A DNA stretch of 5,349 nt from Desulfobacteraceae bacterium (GCA_007131845.1 SLPT01000359.1:1-5349), one strand, 5' to 3'. Positions 1 to 5,345 are shown, numbered from the stretch's first letter. The notes: a model not told the origin generated them from the sequence alone. Program-made: numbers and translations.

Positions 1-51
1 CAGAAACCGGCTTTTTTTCCTGCCGCCCAGCACAATGGTGCTTTCTGACAT
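1..51 (-). CDS. Unidentified gene, N-terminal 17 codons only (runs off the left edge)
   Basis: On the minus strand an ATG at 51-49 opens a frame that stays open to base 1 and reads MSESTIVLGGRKKSRFL. The start is supported by a near-perfect Shine-Dalgarno sequence (AGGAGG on the minus strand, seven bases before the ATG) and by a promoter-like sequence about 110 bases further upstream. A strong terminator separates it from the patatin gene behind it, so it probably begins its own transcription unit. Seventeen residues are too few to assign a family. The stretch is not hydrophobic enough to be a signal peptide, and the GGRKKSR segment is basic. I do not recognise it and propose no function. The evidence that it is a real gene is the start region, not the protein sequence. 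Confidence 0.6.
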   Translation of the reverse strand, partial: MSESTIVLGGRKKSRFL

Positions 52-167
52 TTCCGTTCCTCCTGGTGAGTTTATGGTATATGATATTGTTTGATGATAA
101 CTATTTTATATTATTATATTTTTGCTCATTCCGGCAGGGCATCGTGCCGATAGCCGGGTATATGCCC

Positions 168-197
168 AAAATATGGAAAAGACACGGTGTTTGTCAA
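168..197 (-). promoter_or_regulatory. Sigma70-type promoter for the left-edge gene
   Basis: Read on the minus strand, a perfect -35 box TTGACA (197-192) is followed after 18 bases by TATTTT (173-168), a 4/6 match to the -10 consensus. A start site near 160 would give a leader of roughly 110 bases before the ATG at 51. That leader contains a very AT-rich stretch (about 72-125) and a possible 5-bp stem pairing 132-136 with 145-149. The boxes are read directly. Their use as a promoter is inference. Confidence 0.5.
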
Positions 198-246
198 GAT
201 AATTCTCAAAACTAGGGCACAATGATTCGGAAGGGCTGACGAAAAC

Positions 247-285
247 AACCCGGCAATGACGGTATGAAAACGTCATTGCCGGGTT
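247..285 (-). terminator. Intrinsic terminator of the patatin-like gene
   Basis: Bases 247-261 and 271-285 form a perfect 15-bp inverted repeat around a 9-base loop. The stem is GC-rich at its base (ACCCGG/CCGGGT type). On the minus strand the hairpin is followed by TTGTTTTC (bases 248-241), a T-rich though interrupted tail. It begins 28 bases past the patatin-like gene's stop codon, which is the expected place for a terminator. In the plus direction it is followed by TTTGGGG and no plus-strand gene leads into it, so a one-way minus-strand role is most likely. Confidence 0.8.
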
Positions 286-312
286 TGGGGTGGCGTGTCT
301 GCGGCGGAACGT

Positions 313-1404
313 TCAGTTGATTTGAGGCAGCCTGGAAATGGGTTGTGCCATACTTTTGATCCGGGTGCTTTCGACGGCTTCCATGAACTCATCCGCCAGT
401 CGGCGGCCCTCGTCAATTACTGCTTTCCAGTATTCCACCCGCTTTTTGTCCCATCCGGCAAATTGGGTGAAATCGGACCGGTCGGTGATTTTGCCCAACG
501 GAAGGCGTTCGATGAACGCCCTGGAGGGCGTGATCAAAACGACCCGGTCCATGTTGCGGGGTTCCGGCCCTCGCCAGGGGAGCTTCTTGTCGAGCCATCC
601 CGGCGAGATCCGATTGGCGTAATGGGGGTACAAAATCAAGCCGTCTTGTCCATCCAGGAAAGGGATATCCATGTGGTAATCGATGATCCCCCCGTCCCGG
701 TATATGCCGGGAGGAGCTCCCGGGATATCGCGTACGCCGGGCATGAGAAGGGGAACCGAGCCGCTGGCCATGAGCGCCCCCTTCAGGTTTTCCGGGTGCA
801 AGGGGACCCGGTGGATGGGAAAACCGTTCATGGAATAGTACGGGGGAAGGGTGCGGGGGTCGTAGAAGAGGGCTCTTTCGAAAAACAGGCCCAGGCTTCT
901 GCGGGAGGCGATGTTGCCAAGGGCGGCGGCGGTAAAGGCGGGCAGCAGCCTGGTTTTCCGGTCGCTTCCTGTGTCGCCTTTGCACCGCACAGCCATGATG
1001 CTCAGGCGGTACCACGGGTGGGACAGGATTTCCTGCGGGCCGCCTTCCGAAAGCAGGTTGTCCAGAACCGTTTCGATCACCCGGTTGACCCTGTCCATGG
1101 AAGGCTTAAATCCGAAAACCTGCCGGAGATACGCTTCCTCGAAGCGCTCGATCGCCTCTCCGGGGTTTATCCTGGAAGCGGTCGCAAGACGCCAGGCCCC
1201 GATGGAGGAGCCAATAAAAAACAGCGGCGTTTTTCGCTCTGCAAGCCACGAGGTGAAAAGGGCACGGTCCAGATGGCTCAGCACCAGCCACTTGGGCCCC
1301 CCGGCGGCGCCGGCTACCACTTTTATATCATCGGGGCGAAGTCCCGAGTCCCTGATTTGCGCCAGTGCTTTTTCACCGGCCCATATACTGAAAGAAGGCG
1401 GCAT
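313..1404 (-). CDS. Patatin-like phospholipase family protein
   Basis: Predicted serine acyl hydrolase of the patatin family, whose members cleave ester bonds of phospholipids or other acyl lipids with a Ser-Asp dyad. The 363-residue product carries the family hallmarks in order: a glycine-rich oxyanion segment AGAAGGPKW (residues 31-39), the nucleophile elbow GSSIG (65-69, Ser67), the helix segment MASGSVPLL (212-220), and the DGG motif (237-239, Asp237). No signal peptide or membrane helix is apparent, so a cytoplasmic or peripheral location is likely. The start at 1404 places the oxyanion loop about 30 residues in, which is usual; its ribosome binding site is weak (GGAAA, six bases upstream). 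It is transcribed away from the acyl-CoA genes and ends at a strong hairpin terminator. The true substrate cannot be read from the sequence. Release of fatty acids for the neighbouring acyl-CoA genes is an inference from position only. Confidence 0.88.
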   Translation of the reverse strand: MPPSFSIWAGEKALAQIRDSGLRPDDIKVVAGAAGGPKWLVLSHLDRALFTSWLAERKTPLFFIGSSIGAWRLATASRINPGEAIERFEEAYLRQVFGFKPSMDRVNRVIETVLDNLLSEGGPQEILSHPWYRLSIMAVRCKGDTGSDRKTRLLPAFTAAALGNIASRRSLGLFFERALFYDPRTLPPYYSMNGFPIHRVPLHPENLKGALMASGSVPLLMPGVRDIPGAPPGIYRDGGIIDYHMDIPFLDGQDGLILYPHYANRISPGWLDKKLPWRGPEPRNMDRVVLITPSRAFIERLPLGKITDRSDFTQFAGWDKKRVEYWKAVIDEGRRLADEFMEAVESTRIKSMAQPISRLPQIN

Positions 1405-1454
1405 TGAAAGTTTCCGATCTTTTGTTTTTGTGAATGTTTGGCCGGTTCGGGCCT

Positions 1455-1483
1455 GTTGTACACTTTTATTTGACGTCTTGCAA
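1455..1483 (-). promoter_or_regulatory. Candidate promoter of the patatin-like gene
   Basis: On the minus strand TTGCAA (1483-1478, 4/6 to the -35 consensus) is followed after exactly 17 bases by TACAAC (1460-1455, 4/6 to the -10 consensus). This lies about 50 bases upstream of the ATG at 1404. The region is AT-rich and other weak combinations are possible, so this is only the best-spaced candidate I found. Confidence 0.3.
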
Positions 1484-1590
1484 ATCTGTTATTAATCTAT
1501 TTTATAAAGAATTACGAAATCATTGTTGTCTGTCGGAGTCATTTGAGTAATTATTAAATGAAAACAGTAAATAATACGTTTTTTTGGAAA

Positions 1591-1622
1591 AAGTTTACCT
1601 TCAAACTTGACATTAACGTAAA
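1591..1622 (+). promoter_or_regulatory. Two abutting dyads around a TTGACA box upstream of hbd (candidate operator/promoter)
   Basis: AAGTTT (1591-1596) and AAACTT (1603-1608) form a perfect 6-bp inverted repeat with a 6-base spacer. Overlapping its right end is TTGACATTAACGTAAA (1607-1622), an imperfect dyad centred between 1614 and 1615 in which 6 of 8 base pairs match. It begins with a perfect -35 hexamer, TTGACA. No good -10 lies 17 bases downstream (CATGAA at 1630-1635). An alternative promoter is TTTACC (1594-1599) with TAAAAT (1619-1624) and a 19-base spacer. Either way the dyads overlap promoter elements, as expected for a transcription factor site. The regulator is unknown. Confidence 0.4.
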
Positions 1623-1701
1623 ATAGTGGCATGAAAGTGACATGCATCCGCAGAGACCGTATTGACCGACACCTGCCATATCAAAAGCGGATAGTTGGAT
1701 T

Positions 1702-1715
1702 TTTTTACGAAGCCG
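1702..1715 (+). repeat. 14-base direct repeat, copy 1
   Basis: TTTTTACGAAGCCG occurs here and again, in the same orientation, at 4109-4122. The flanks are only loosely similar. It lies in the hbd leader. It may be a short dispersed repeat or chance; one exact 14-base match within 5 kb is mildly unlikely at random, and the T-run reduces the surprise. Confidence 0.35.
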
Positions 1716-1835
1716 TCAGCAATGTTTCCCAAATGATGATGTCGCACTTGCGGTCCGCACTGCAGGCGGCAAATGATTCCTTAATAATCCTTATTACATT
1801 ATGTATTTCCAACCAGTAGCCGGGAGATGTGAACA

Positions 1836-2687
1836 ATGAACATCAAGACGATCATGGTTATCGGGGCGGGACAGATGGGCAACGGGATTGCTCAGGTCGC
1901 GGCCCAGGCGGGCTACACCGTTTATATGAATGATATCGCTCAGGAGATCGTGGATAAGGGAGTGGAAACGATATCCGGCAGCCTGGACCGATTGGTTAAA
2001 AAGGAAAAAATAACGGCGGCGGACAAAGAATCCATCCTGGGAAGGATAACGCCCGTCACTACCTATGACGAAGCTGCCAATTGCGACCTGGCCGTTGAGG
2101 CGGTTGTGGAGAAGATGGAAATCAAGGCGAAGATTTTCGGAGAGCTCGACCGGATCGCCCCGCCCCATGCCATTCTTGCCAGCAACACCTCGTCTTTGCC
2201 CATAACGGGAATCGCGGCCTGCACCAAACGGCCGGAAAAGGTCATCGGCATGCATTTCATGAACCCTGTGCCGGTGATGAAGCTCGTGGAAGTGATCAAC
2301 GGGCTTGCAACCGATCCGGACGTTACGAAAACCGTACGGGAAGCGGCCGAATCCATGGGTAAGGTCCCCGTGGAATGCCGCGATGTGCCTGGATTTGTCT
2401 CCAATCGGGTGCTGATGGTCATGCTCAACGAGGCGCTTTGGGAGCTTTATGAAGGGGTTGCAACCGCGGAGGGGATCGACCAGATCATGAAGCTTGGGAT
2501 GAATCACCCCATGGGCCCGCTGGCGCTTGCCGATCTCATCGGCCTGGATACGGTGCTTTCCATACTCGAAGTGCTCCAGGACGGTTATGGTGATCCCAAG
2601 TATCGCCCGTGCCCCCTGCTGAAGTCCTATGTGAGTGCCGGATGGCTCGGCCGGAAAACCGGGCGTGGCATCTATTTATACAGTTGA
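1836..2687 (+). CDS. hbd: 3-hydroxybutyryl-CoA (3-hydroxyacyl-CoA) dehydrogenase
   Basis: Predicted to oxidise (3S)-hydroxyacyl-CoA to 3-oxoacyl-CoA with NAD(P), or to run the reverse, in short-chain beta-oxidation or butyrate-type pathways in the cytoplasm. The 283-residue length is standard for the stand-alone bacterial enzyme. The N-terminal Rossmann fold opens with IGAGQMGNGIAQ (residues 9-20), and Asp33 at the end of the second strand suggests NAD preference. The catalytic set seen in mammalian 3-hydroxyacyl-CoA dehydrogenase is present with the same spacing: Ser119, His140 (in GMHFMNPVP), Glu152 and Asn190 (in DVPGFVSNR). The C-terminal domain ends in GRKTGRGIY. The ATG is preceded by GGGAGA at a nine-base distance. 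It is the first plus-strand gene, followed by an acyl-CoA dehydrogenase after 155 bases, with no terminator visible between them. Chain-length preference cannot be read from sequence; the butyryl label follows the closest family members. Confidence 0.93.
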   Translation: MNIKTIMVIGAGQMGNGIAQVAAQAGYTVYMNDIAQEIVDKGVETISGSLDRLVKKEKITAADKESILGRITPVTTYDEAANCDLAVEAVVEKMEIKAKIFGELDRIAPPHAILASNTSSLPITGIAACTKRPEKVIGMHFMNPVPVMKLVEVINGLATDPDVTKTVREAAESMGKVPVECRDVPGFVSNRVLMVMLNEALWELYEGVATAEGIDQIMKLGMNHPMGPLALADLIGLDTVLSILEVLQDGYGDPKYRPCPLLKSYVSAGWLGRKTGRGIYLYS

Positions 2688-2789
2688 CCCGCCTGTAAGC
2701 CGGAAAAAAAATAGTATGAAATGTAAAAATGGCGGTTTTTGATGTGCGTGTCAGGACTGCGGACGTTATATTATCGCATAGAACAGTGA

Positions 2790-2808
2790 ACGAACGAAAT
2801 CAGTTCGT
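2790..2808. promoter_or_regulatory. Small inverted repeat in the hbd / acyl-CoA dehydrogenase gap
   Basis: ACGAAC (2790-2795) and GTTCGT (2803-2808) are perfect inverted copies around seven bases. They lie about 35 bases before the preferred start of the acyl-CoA dehydrogenase and just downstream of a -10-like TATTAT (2769-2774) that lacks a good -35. It could be an operator or a chance dyad. Confidence 0.2.
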
Positions 2809-2842
2809 ATCCTTTTCCGACAGAAAAAGGGATCTACTCCAT

Positions 2843-4000
2843 ATGGAACTGACCAAAGAACAGCTCATGATCCAGAAAATGGCCCGGGAGTTTGCCGCGA
2901 AAGATCTTGCCCCCCAGGCCGAAGAGCGTGACCGGAACCATGAATACCCGGCGGAAAGCCTCCGGAAGATGGGAGAGCTCGGTCTTTTGGGAATGCTCGT
3001 ACCGGAACAATACGGCGGCGAGGATATGGATACGGTCTCCTATGCCCTGGCCATGAGCGAGGTGGCTTATGCATGCGCCTCTACTGCCGTGATCATGTCC
3101 GTGCACAACTCCATCTGCTGCGGCAGCCTCATCCGCTTCGGCACGGAAGAGCAGCGAACGCGCTACCTTATCCCCATGGCCAAAGGGGAAATCATCGGGT
3201 CGTTCGCCCTTTCCGAGCCGGAAGCAGGGTCCGACCCGGCGTCCATGGAGATGACAGCCAGAAAGGACGGGGATTACTATATTCTCAACGGGACCAAGCG
3301 CTGGATTACCGGAGGCGCTACTTCCGGCGTGTTTATCGTGCTGGCCAAAACGGATCCCGATGCCGGACACAAGGGAATCTCCGCGTTTCTGGTTACAAAA
3401 GATATGGAAGGGTTCGCCACCGGCCGCCTGGAGGACAAGATGGGCCAGTGCGCAAGCGATACTACGGATCTGATTTTTTCAGAGTGCAAAGTCCCGGCGG
3501 ATCATCTCCTGGGTTCGGAAGGCGACGGCTTTGTTGTGGCCATGTCCGGACTCGACGACGGCCGGATCGGGATCGCGGCGCTTTCTTTGGGGCTCGGGCA
3601 GGCAGCCCTTGATCAGGCGGTGGCTTACTCGAAGCAGCGGGTGCAGTTTGGCCGGCCCATCGCCGACAACCAGGGCCTGCGGTGGATGATCGCCGATATG
3701 GCCACGGATGTGGAGGCGGCCAGGTTGCTGGTGTTGAATGCTGCGGCCAAAAAGGACCGGGGCGAAAAATGCAGCAAAGAGGCCTCCATGGCCAAGCTTT
3801 ACGCCTCTGAAATGGCCAACCGGGTCGCCGGTCAGGCAATTCAGATCCACGGAGGATATGGGTATACCCGGGAGTTCCCCGTGGAGCGTTTTTACCGGGA
3901 TGCCCGGGTTCTCACCATATACGAAGGAACATCCCAGATTCAGAAGATCGTCATCGCCAATCATGTAATCAGTGACCGAAAGAAGCGAAAGAAGAAGTGA
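2843..4000 (+). CDS. Acyl-CoA dehydrogenase (short-chain/butyryl-CoA type)
   Basis: Predicted FAD enzyme introducing the 2,3-trans double bond into an acyl-CoA and passing electrons to electron-transfer flavoprotein. With the start at 2843 it has 385 residues, the usual family length, and begins MELTKEQ as relatives typically do. An in-frame ATG at 2729 would add 38 residues with no family character; AAGGGA ten bases before 2843 supports the shorter form. Visible motifs: ALSEPEAGSD (122-131, the first family signature), the WITGG flavin-contact segment (154-158), QFGRPI (268-273), QIHGGYGYTREFPVER (334-349), and IYEGTSQIQ (359-367), where Glu361 is the expected catalytic base. The sequence ends with a seven-residue wholly basic tail (RKKRKKK) beyond the usual end, which is unusual. 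It probably shares a transcript with the upstream hydroxyacyl-CoA dehydrogenase. Substrate length is inferred from overall resemblance; a branched-chain acyl-CoA substrate is also possible. Confidence 0.92.
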   Translation: MELTKEQLMIQKMAREFAAKDLAPQAEERDRNHEYPAESLRKMGELGLLGMLVPEQYGGEDMDTVSYALAMSEVAYACASTAVIMSVHNSICCGSLIRFGTEEQRTRYLIPMAKGEIIGSFALSEPEAGSDPASMEMTARKDGDYYILNGTKRWITGGATSGVFIVLAKTDPDAGHKGISAFLVTKDMEGFATGRLEDKMGQCASDTTDLIFSECKVPADHLLGSEGDGFVVAMSGLDDGRIGIAALSLGLGQAALDQAVAYSKQRVQFGRPIADNQGLRWMIADMATDVEAARLLVLNAAAKKDRGEKCSKEASMAKLYASEMANRVAGQAIQIHGGYGYTREFPVERFYRDARVLTIYEGTSQIQKIVIANHVISDRKKRKKK

Positions 4001-4014
4001 CGGAGCCTAAAAAA

Positions 4015-4158
4015 ATGTCCGATATCTGCGTTACGCGCGATTTCTCTGAATTTCACGTACGCCAAGCACTCTGTATTCTTATCAATCGCGCAAGCCTTGA
4101 TCCTGAACTTTTTACGAAGCCGATAGATTGCGACGTTTACAGGTATATCAAGAAGTAA
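4015..4158 (+). CDS. Possible small protein of 47 residues, unknown
   Basis: An ATG at 4015 opens a 47-codon frame to TAA at 4156-4158, starting 14 bases after the acyl-CoA dehydrogenase stop. CGGAG at 4001-4005 is a plausible ribosome binding site with nine-base spacing, so translation could be coupled to the upstream gene. The product (beginning MSDICVTRDF, ending DVYRYIKK) is mixed in charge, contains three cysteines (5, 20, 39), and has no signal peptide or membrane segment. I recognise no family. Only about half its third codon positions are G or C, less than the flanking enzymes appear to use, and the frame contains a 14-base repeat also found at 1702. It may therefore be non-coding, or a remnant. 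The position and ribosome binding site are its only support. Confidence 0.3.
   Translation: MSDICVTRDFSEFHVRQALCILINRASLDPELFTKPIDCDVYRYIKK
4109..4122 (+). repeat. 14-base direct repeat, copy 2
   Basis: This is the second copy of TTTTTACGAAGCCG; the first is at 1702-1715. Here it falls inside the doubtful 47-codon frame, read in a different frame from the open frame at the other copy, so the match is not due to protein homology. Confidence 0.35.
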
Positions 4159-4210
4159 GTAGCTGGTACGAAAAAATAGAAAAAAGCGGGTAAAACTGAA
4201 AAAAACACTT

Positions 4211-4240
4211 GTTAACGGCGATTACTTACGTTAACGTTGA
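4211..4240 (+). promoter_or_regulatory. ACGTTAACGT palindrome with upstream GTTAACG copy (candidate operator)
   Basis: Bases 4228-4237 are a perfect 10-bp palindrome, ACGTTAACGT, inside TTACGTTAACGTTGAA (4226-4241). The heptamer GTTAACG also occurs at 4211-4217, exactly 19 bases (about two helical turns) before its copy at 4230-4236. The wider site matches 12 of 16 positions of the reverse complement of the dyad upstream of hbd (1607-1622), including nine in a row (TTACGTTAA). Palindromes of this ACGT-half-site kind are, as far as I recall, used by MerR-type LiuR regulators of acyl-CoA catabolism. The assignment is speculative. Confidence 0.35.
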
Positions 4241-4412
4241 ATGCATCTTTAAACTGCACGGCCCAGGTGAGTTTATCATGCCAAACCCGAGTCATTTGCG
4301 CGGCAACATGAAACGGCGTCCGGCAATCGGCAAGCCGCCTCGCTCATCGGAGCATCACTTACCTTCAGGGCCCTGTCTGTGTCCGGGCGGCCGTTCGACC
4401 GATCCATATCAC

Positions 4413-4428
4413 CGGGGGAATCCCCCCG
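4413..4428 (+). other. GC hairpin in crotonase leader
   Basis: CGGGGG (4413-4418) pairs perfectly with CCCCCG (4423-4428) around the four-base loop AATC. No T-run follows on either strand, so it is not a standard terminator. It is one of several small stems in the leader. Confidence 0.4.
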
Positions 4429-4516
4429 ATGTTTCCATATCCGTAACCCCATATCCGCCGGTCCCATCCGGGCGGAAAAAATGCAGAGACACCCGGCTTG
4501 CCCCGGATAACCCTAT

Positions 4517-4530
4517 CTGCCGCAGGGCAG
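4517..4530 (+). other. Small hairpin 25 bases before the crotonase ribosome binding site
   Basis: CTGCC (4517-4521) pairs with GGCAG (4526-4530) around the loop GCAG. The Shine-Dalgarno GGAGG at 4556-4560 lies 25 bases downstream and is outside the stem, so the stem alone would not block ribosome access. Confidence 0.3.
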
Positions 4531-4568
4531 CCAGGCCGTGAACCGAACCCCTGTCGGAGGATTTCGCC

Positions 4569-5345
4569 ATGGCATATGAAACGCTCTTGCTGGAAAGACG
4601 GGATAACATCGGTTTCATTAGCTTAAACCGCCCCGCCCAGCTCAACACGTTCAGCAGTCTGCTGGCCAATGAGTTCAACCGTGCCCTGGAGGAGCTTGAA
4701 AAGGACCCGGAAACGAGGGTGATCGTCATCCGGGGCGAGGGAAAAGCCTTCTGCGCCGGCATCGATGTCAATGAGCTGGAAGGGAAAGCCTGCCTCGATT
4801 ACTACCGCTGGGTCGGATCGATGGAAGAAATGGCCCTTCGAATGTCCCGAATGGGAACACCCGTGATCGCAAGCGTTCATGATCTTGCGGTGGCAAACGG
4901 CATCGCTATCGTGGCCGCCTCCGATCTGGCAATTGCCGCGGAAGGGGCCCGGTTCGGCGCTACGGCCGTCAATATCGGCTTGTTCTGCATGGGGCCCGCG
5001 GTGGTGCTTTCCAGGTGCATCGGTCAGAAAAAGACCATGGAACTGCTTCTGACAGGAGAGATGATCGACGCGGAGGAGGCCTGGCGTGTCGGGTTGATCA
5101 ACAAGGTGGTTTCAAAAGACGCCCTTGCTTCGGAAACGGAAGCCCTTGCAGCCAAGCTGGCGAAAAAAAGTCCGCTCGCCATGCAGCTCGGGAAAAAATC
5201 GTTTTACAAGATGCAGGACCTGGAACTCGAAAAAGCCTTCGAACTTGTCAACAATCACTTCGCGCTGCTTTGCAGTTCGGAGGATGCCCACGAAGGCGTC
5301 GATGCCTTTCTGAACAAGCGGACGCCGCAGTGGAAGATGCGGTAG
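4569..5345 (+). CDS. Crotonase (enoyl-CoA hydratase/isomerase) family protein, ECHDC3-like, catalytic glutamates absent
   Basis: 258 residues, the normal crotonase length, with a strong start: GGAGG eight bases before the ATG. The fold is clear from SLNRPAQLNTFS (18-29), the oxyanion segment KAFCAGID (59-66), the central region HDLAVANGIAIVAASDLAIA (104-123), the FGATAVNIGLFCMGP stretch (129-143), and LTGEMIDAEEAWRVGLINKVV (161-181). Aligned by eye with rat enoyl-CoA hydratase, the residues at the two catalytic glutamates (Glu144, Glu164) are Ala113 and Ala133, and Asn110 falls at the second oxyanion glycine. The VNIGLFC segment and the FYKMQDL and FLNKRTPQW segments recall my memory of human ECHDC3, whose function is poorly defined. 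It likely binds an acyl-CoA thioester, but ordinary hydratase activity is doubtful. It lies 568 bases downstream of the acyl-CoA dehydrogenase, on the same strand, probably with its own promoter. Confidence 0.88.
   Translation: MAYETLLLERRDNIGFISLNRPAQLNTFSSLLANEFNRALEELEKDPETRVIVIRGEGKAFCAGIDVNELEGKACLDYYRWVGSMEEMALRMSRMGTPVIASVHDLAVANGIAIVAASDLAIAAEGARFGATAVNIGLFCMGPAVVLSRCIGQKKTMELLLTGEMIDAEEAWRVGLINKVVSKDALASETEALAAKLAKKSPLAMQLGKKSFYKMQDLELEKAFELVNNHFALLCSSEDAHEGVDAFLNKRTPQWKMR

Larger units (their letters stand above)
1405..1835. other. Divergent AT-rich intergenic region (patatin-like gene / hbd)
   Basis: These 431 bases separate two divergently oriented genes. The stretch 1460-1625 is markedly AT-rich and offers several promoter-like hexamers in both directions, so individual promoter calls here are uncertain. 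Between 1591 and 1622 two dyad symmetries abut. From 1625 to 1818 the base composition is mixed, and a 62-codon frame (1631-1819) is open, but it has no good ribosome binding site and no recognisable protein features. I therefore treat this part as the leader of the dehydrogenase gene, not as a gene. Confidence 0.7.
4159..4568 (+). other. Long gene-free region and structured leader before the crotonase gene
   Basis: These 410 bases hold no gene I can support. The first hundred bases are A-rich and then carry the GTTAACG-containing palindrome. From about 4280 to 4555 the DNA turns GC-rich and contains several short hairpins (4413-4428, 4455-4475, 4517-4530). A 110-codon frame starting with TTG at 4209 and a 63-codon minus frame (4467-4276) cross it, but both are proline/arginine-rich or featureless and lack ribosome binding sites. 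If transcription starts near the palindrome, this is an unusually long 5' leader of about 300 bases. A decayed gene is an alternative. Confidence 0.5.

Noticed and set aside
65..75. 11-base match GGTGAGTTTAT shared with 4266-4276
   Set aside because: Matches of this length are expected by chance in a window of this size, and the contexts differ.
295..1407. 370-codon open frame on the plus strand over the patatin-like gene
   Set aside because: It has no ribosome binding site, shows low-complexity glycine/arginine/proline-rich translation, and lies exactly antisense to a frame with intact patatin motifs. It is a shadow of codon bias.
1631..1819. 62-codon plus-strand frame between the divergent genes
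   Set aside because: No credible ribosome binding site and no recognisable domain. It begins inside the candidate promoter region and ends just before the hbd Shine-Dalgarno. A leader peptide cannot be excluded but is not supported.
1794..2507. 237-codon minus-strand frame across hbd
   Set aside because: It is antisense to a strongly supported dehydrogenase, and its translation is histidine/arginine-rich without motifs.
2688..2712. Possible terminator after hbd (GC-rich bases followed by a run of eight A)
   Set aside because: No stable stem is formed, and the run is A, not T, in the direction of transcription.
2729..2842. N-terminal extension of the acyl-CoA dehydrogenase
   Set aside because: The 38 extra residues have no family similarity, the ATG at 2729 has no clear ribosome binding site, and the start at 2843 gives the usual length and N-terminus.
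4035..4091. 8-bp inverted repeat GCGCGATT / AATCGCGC
   Set aside because: The arms are separated by 41 bases and no T-run follows, so it is not a terminator. It may be chance.
4209..4541. 110-codon plus-strand frame starting with TTG
   Set aside because: It has a non-ATG start without a ribosome binding site, overlaps the palindromic site, gives a proline/arginine-rich translation, and shows no recognised domain.
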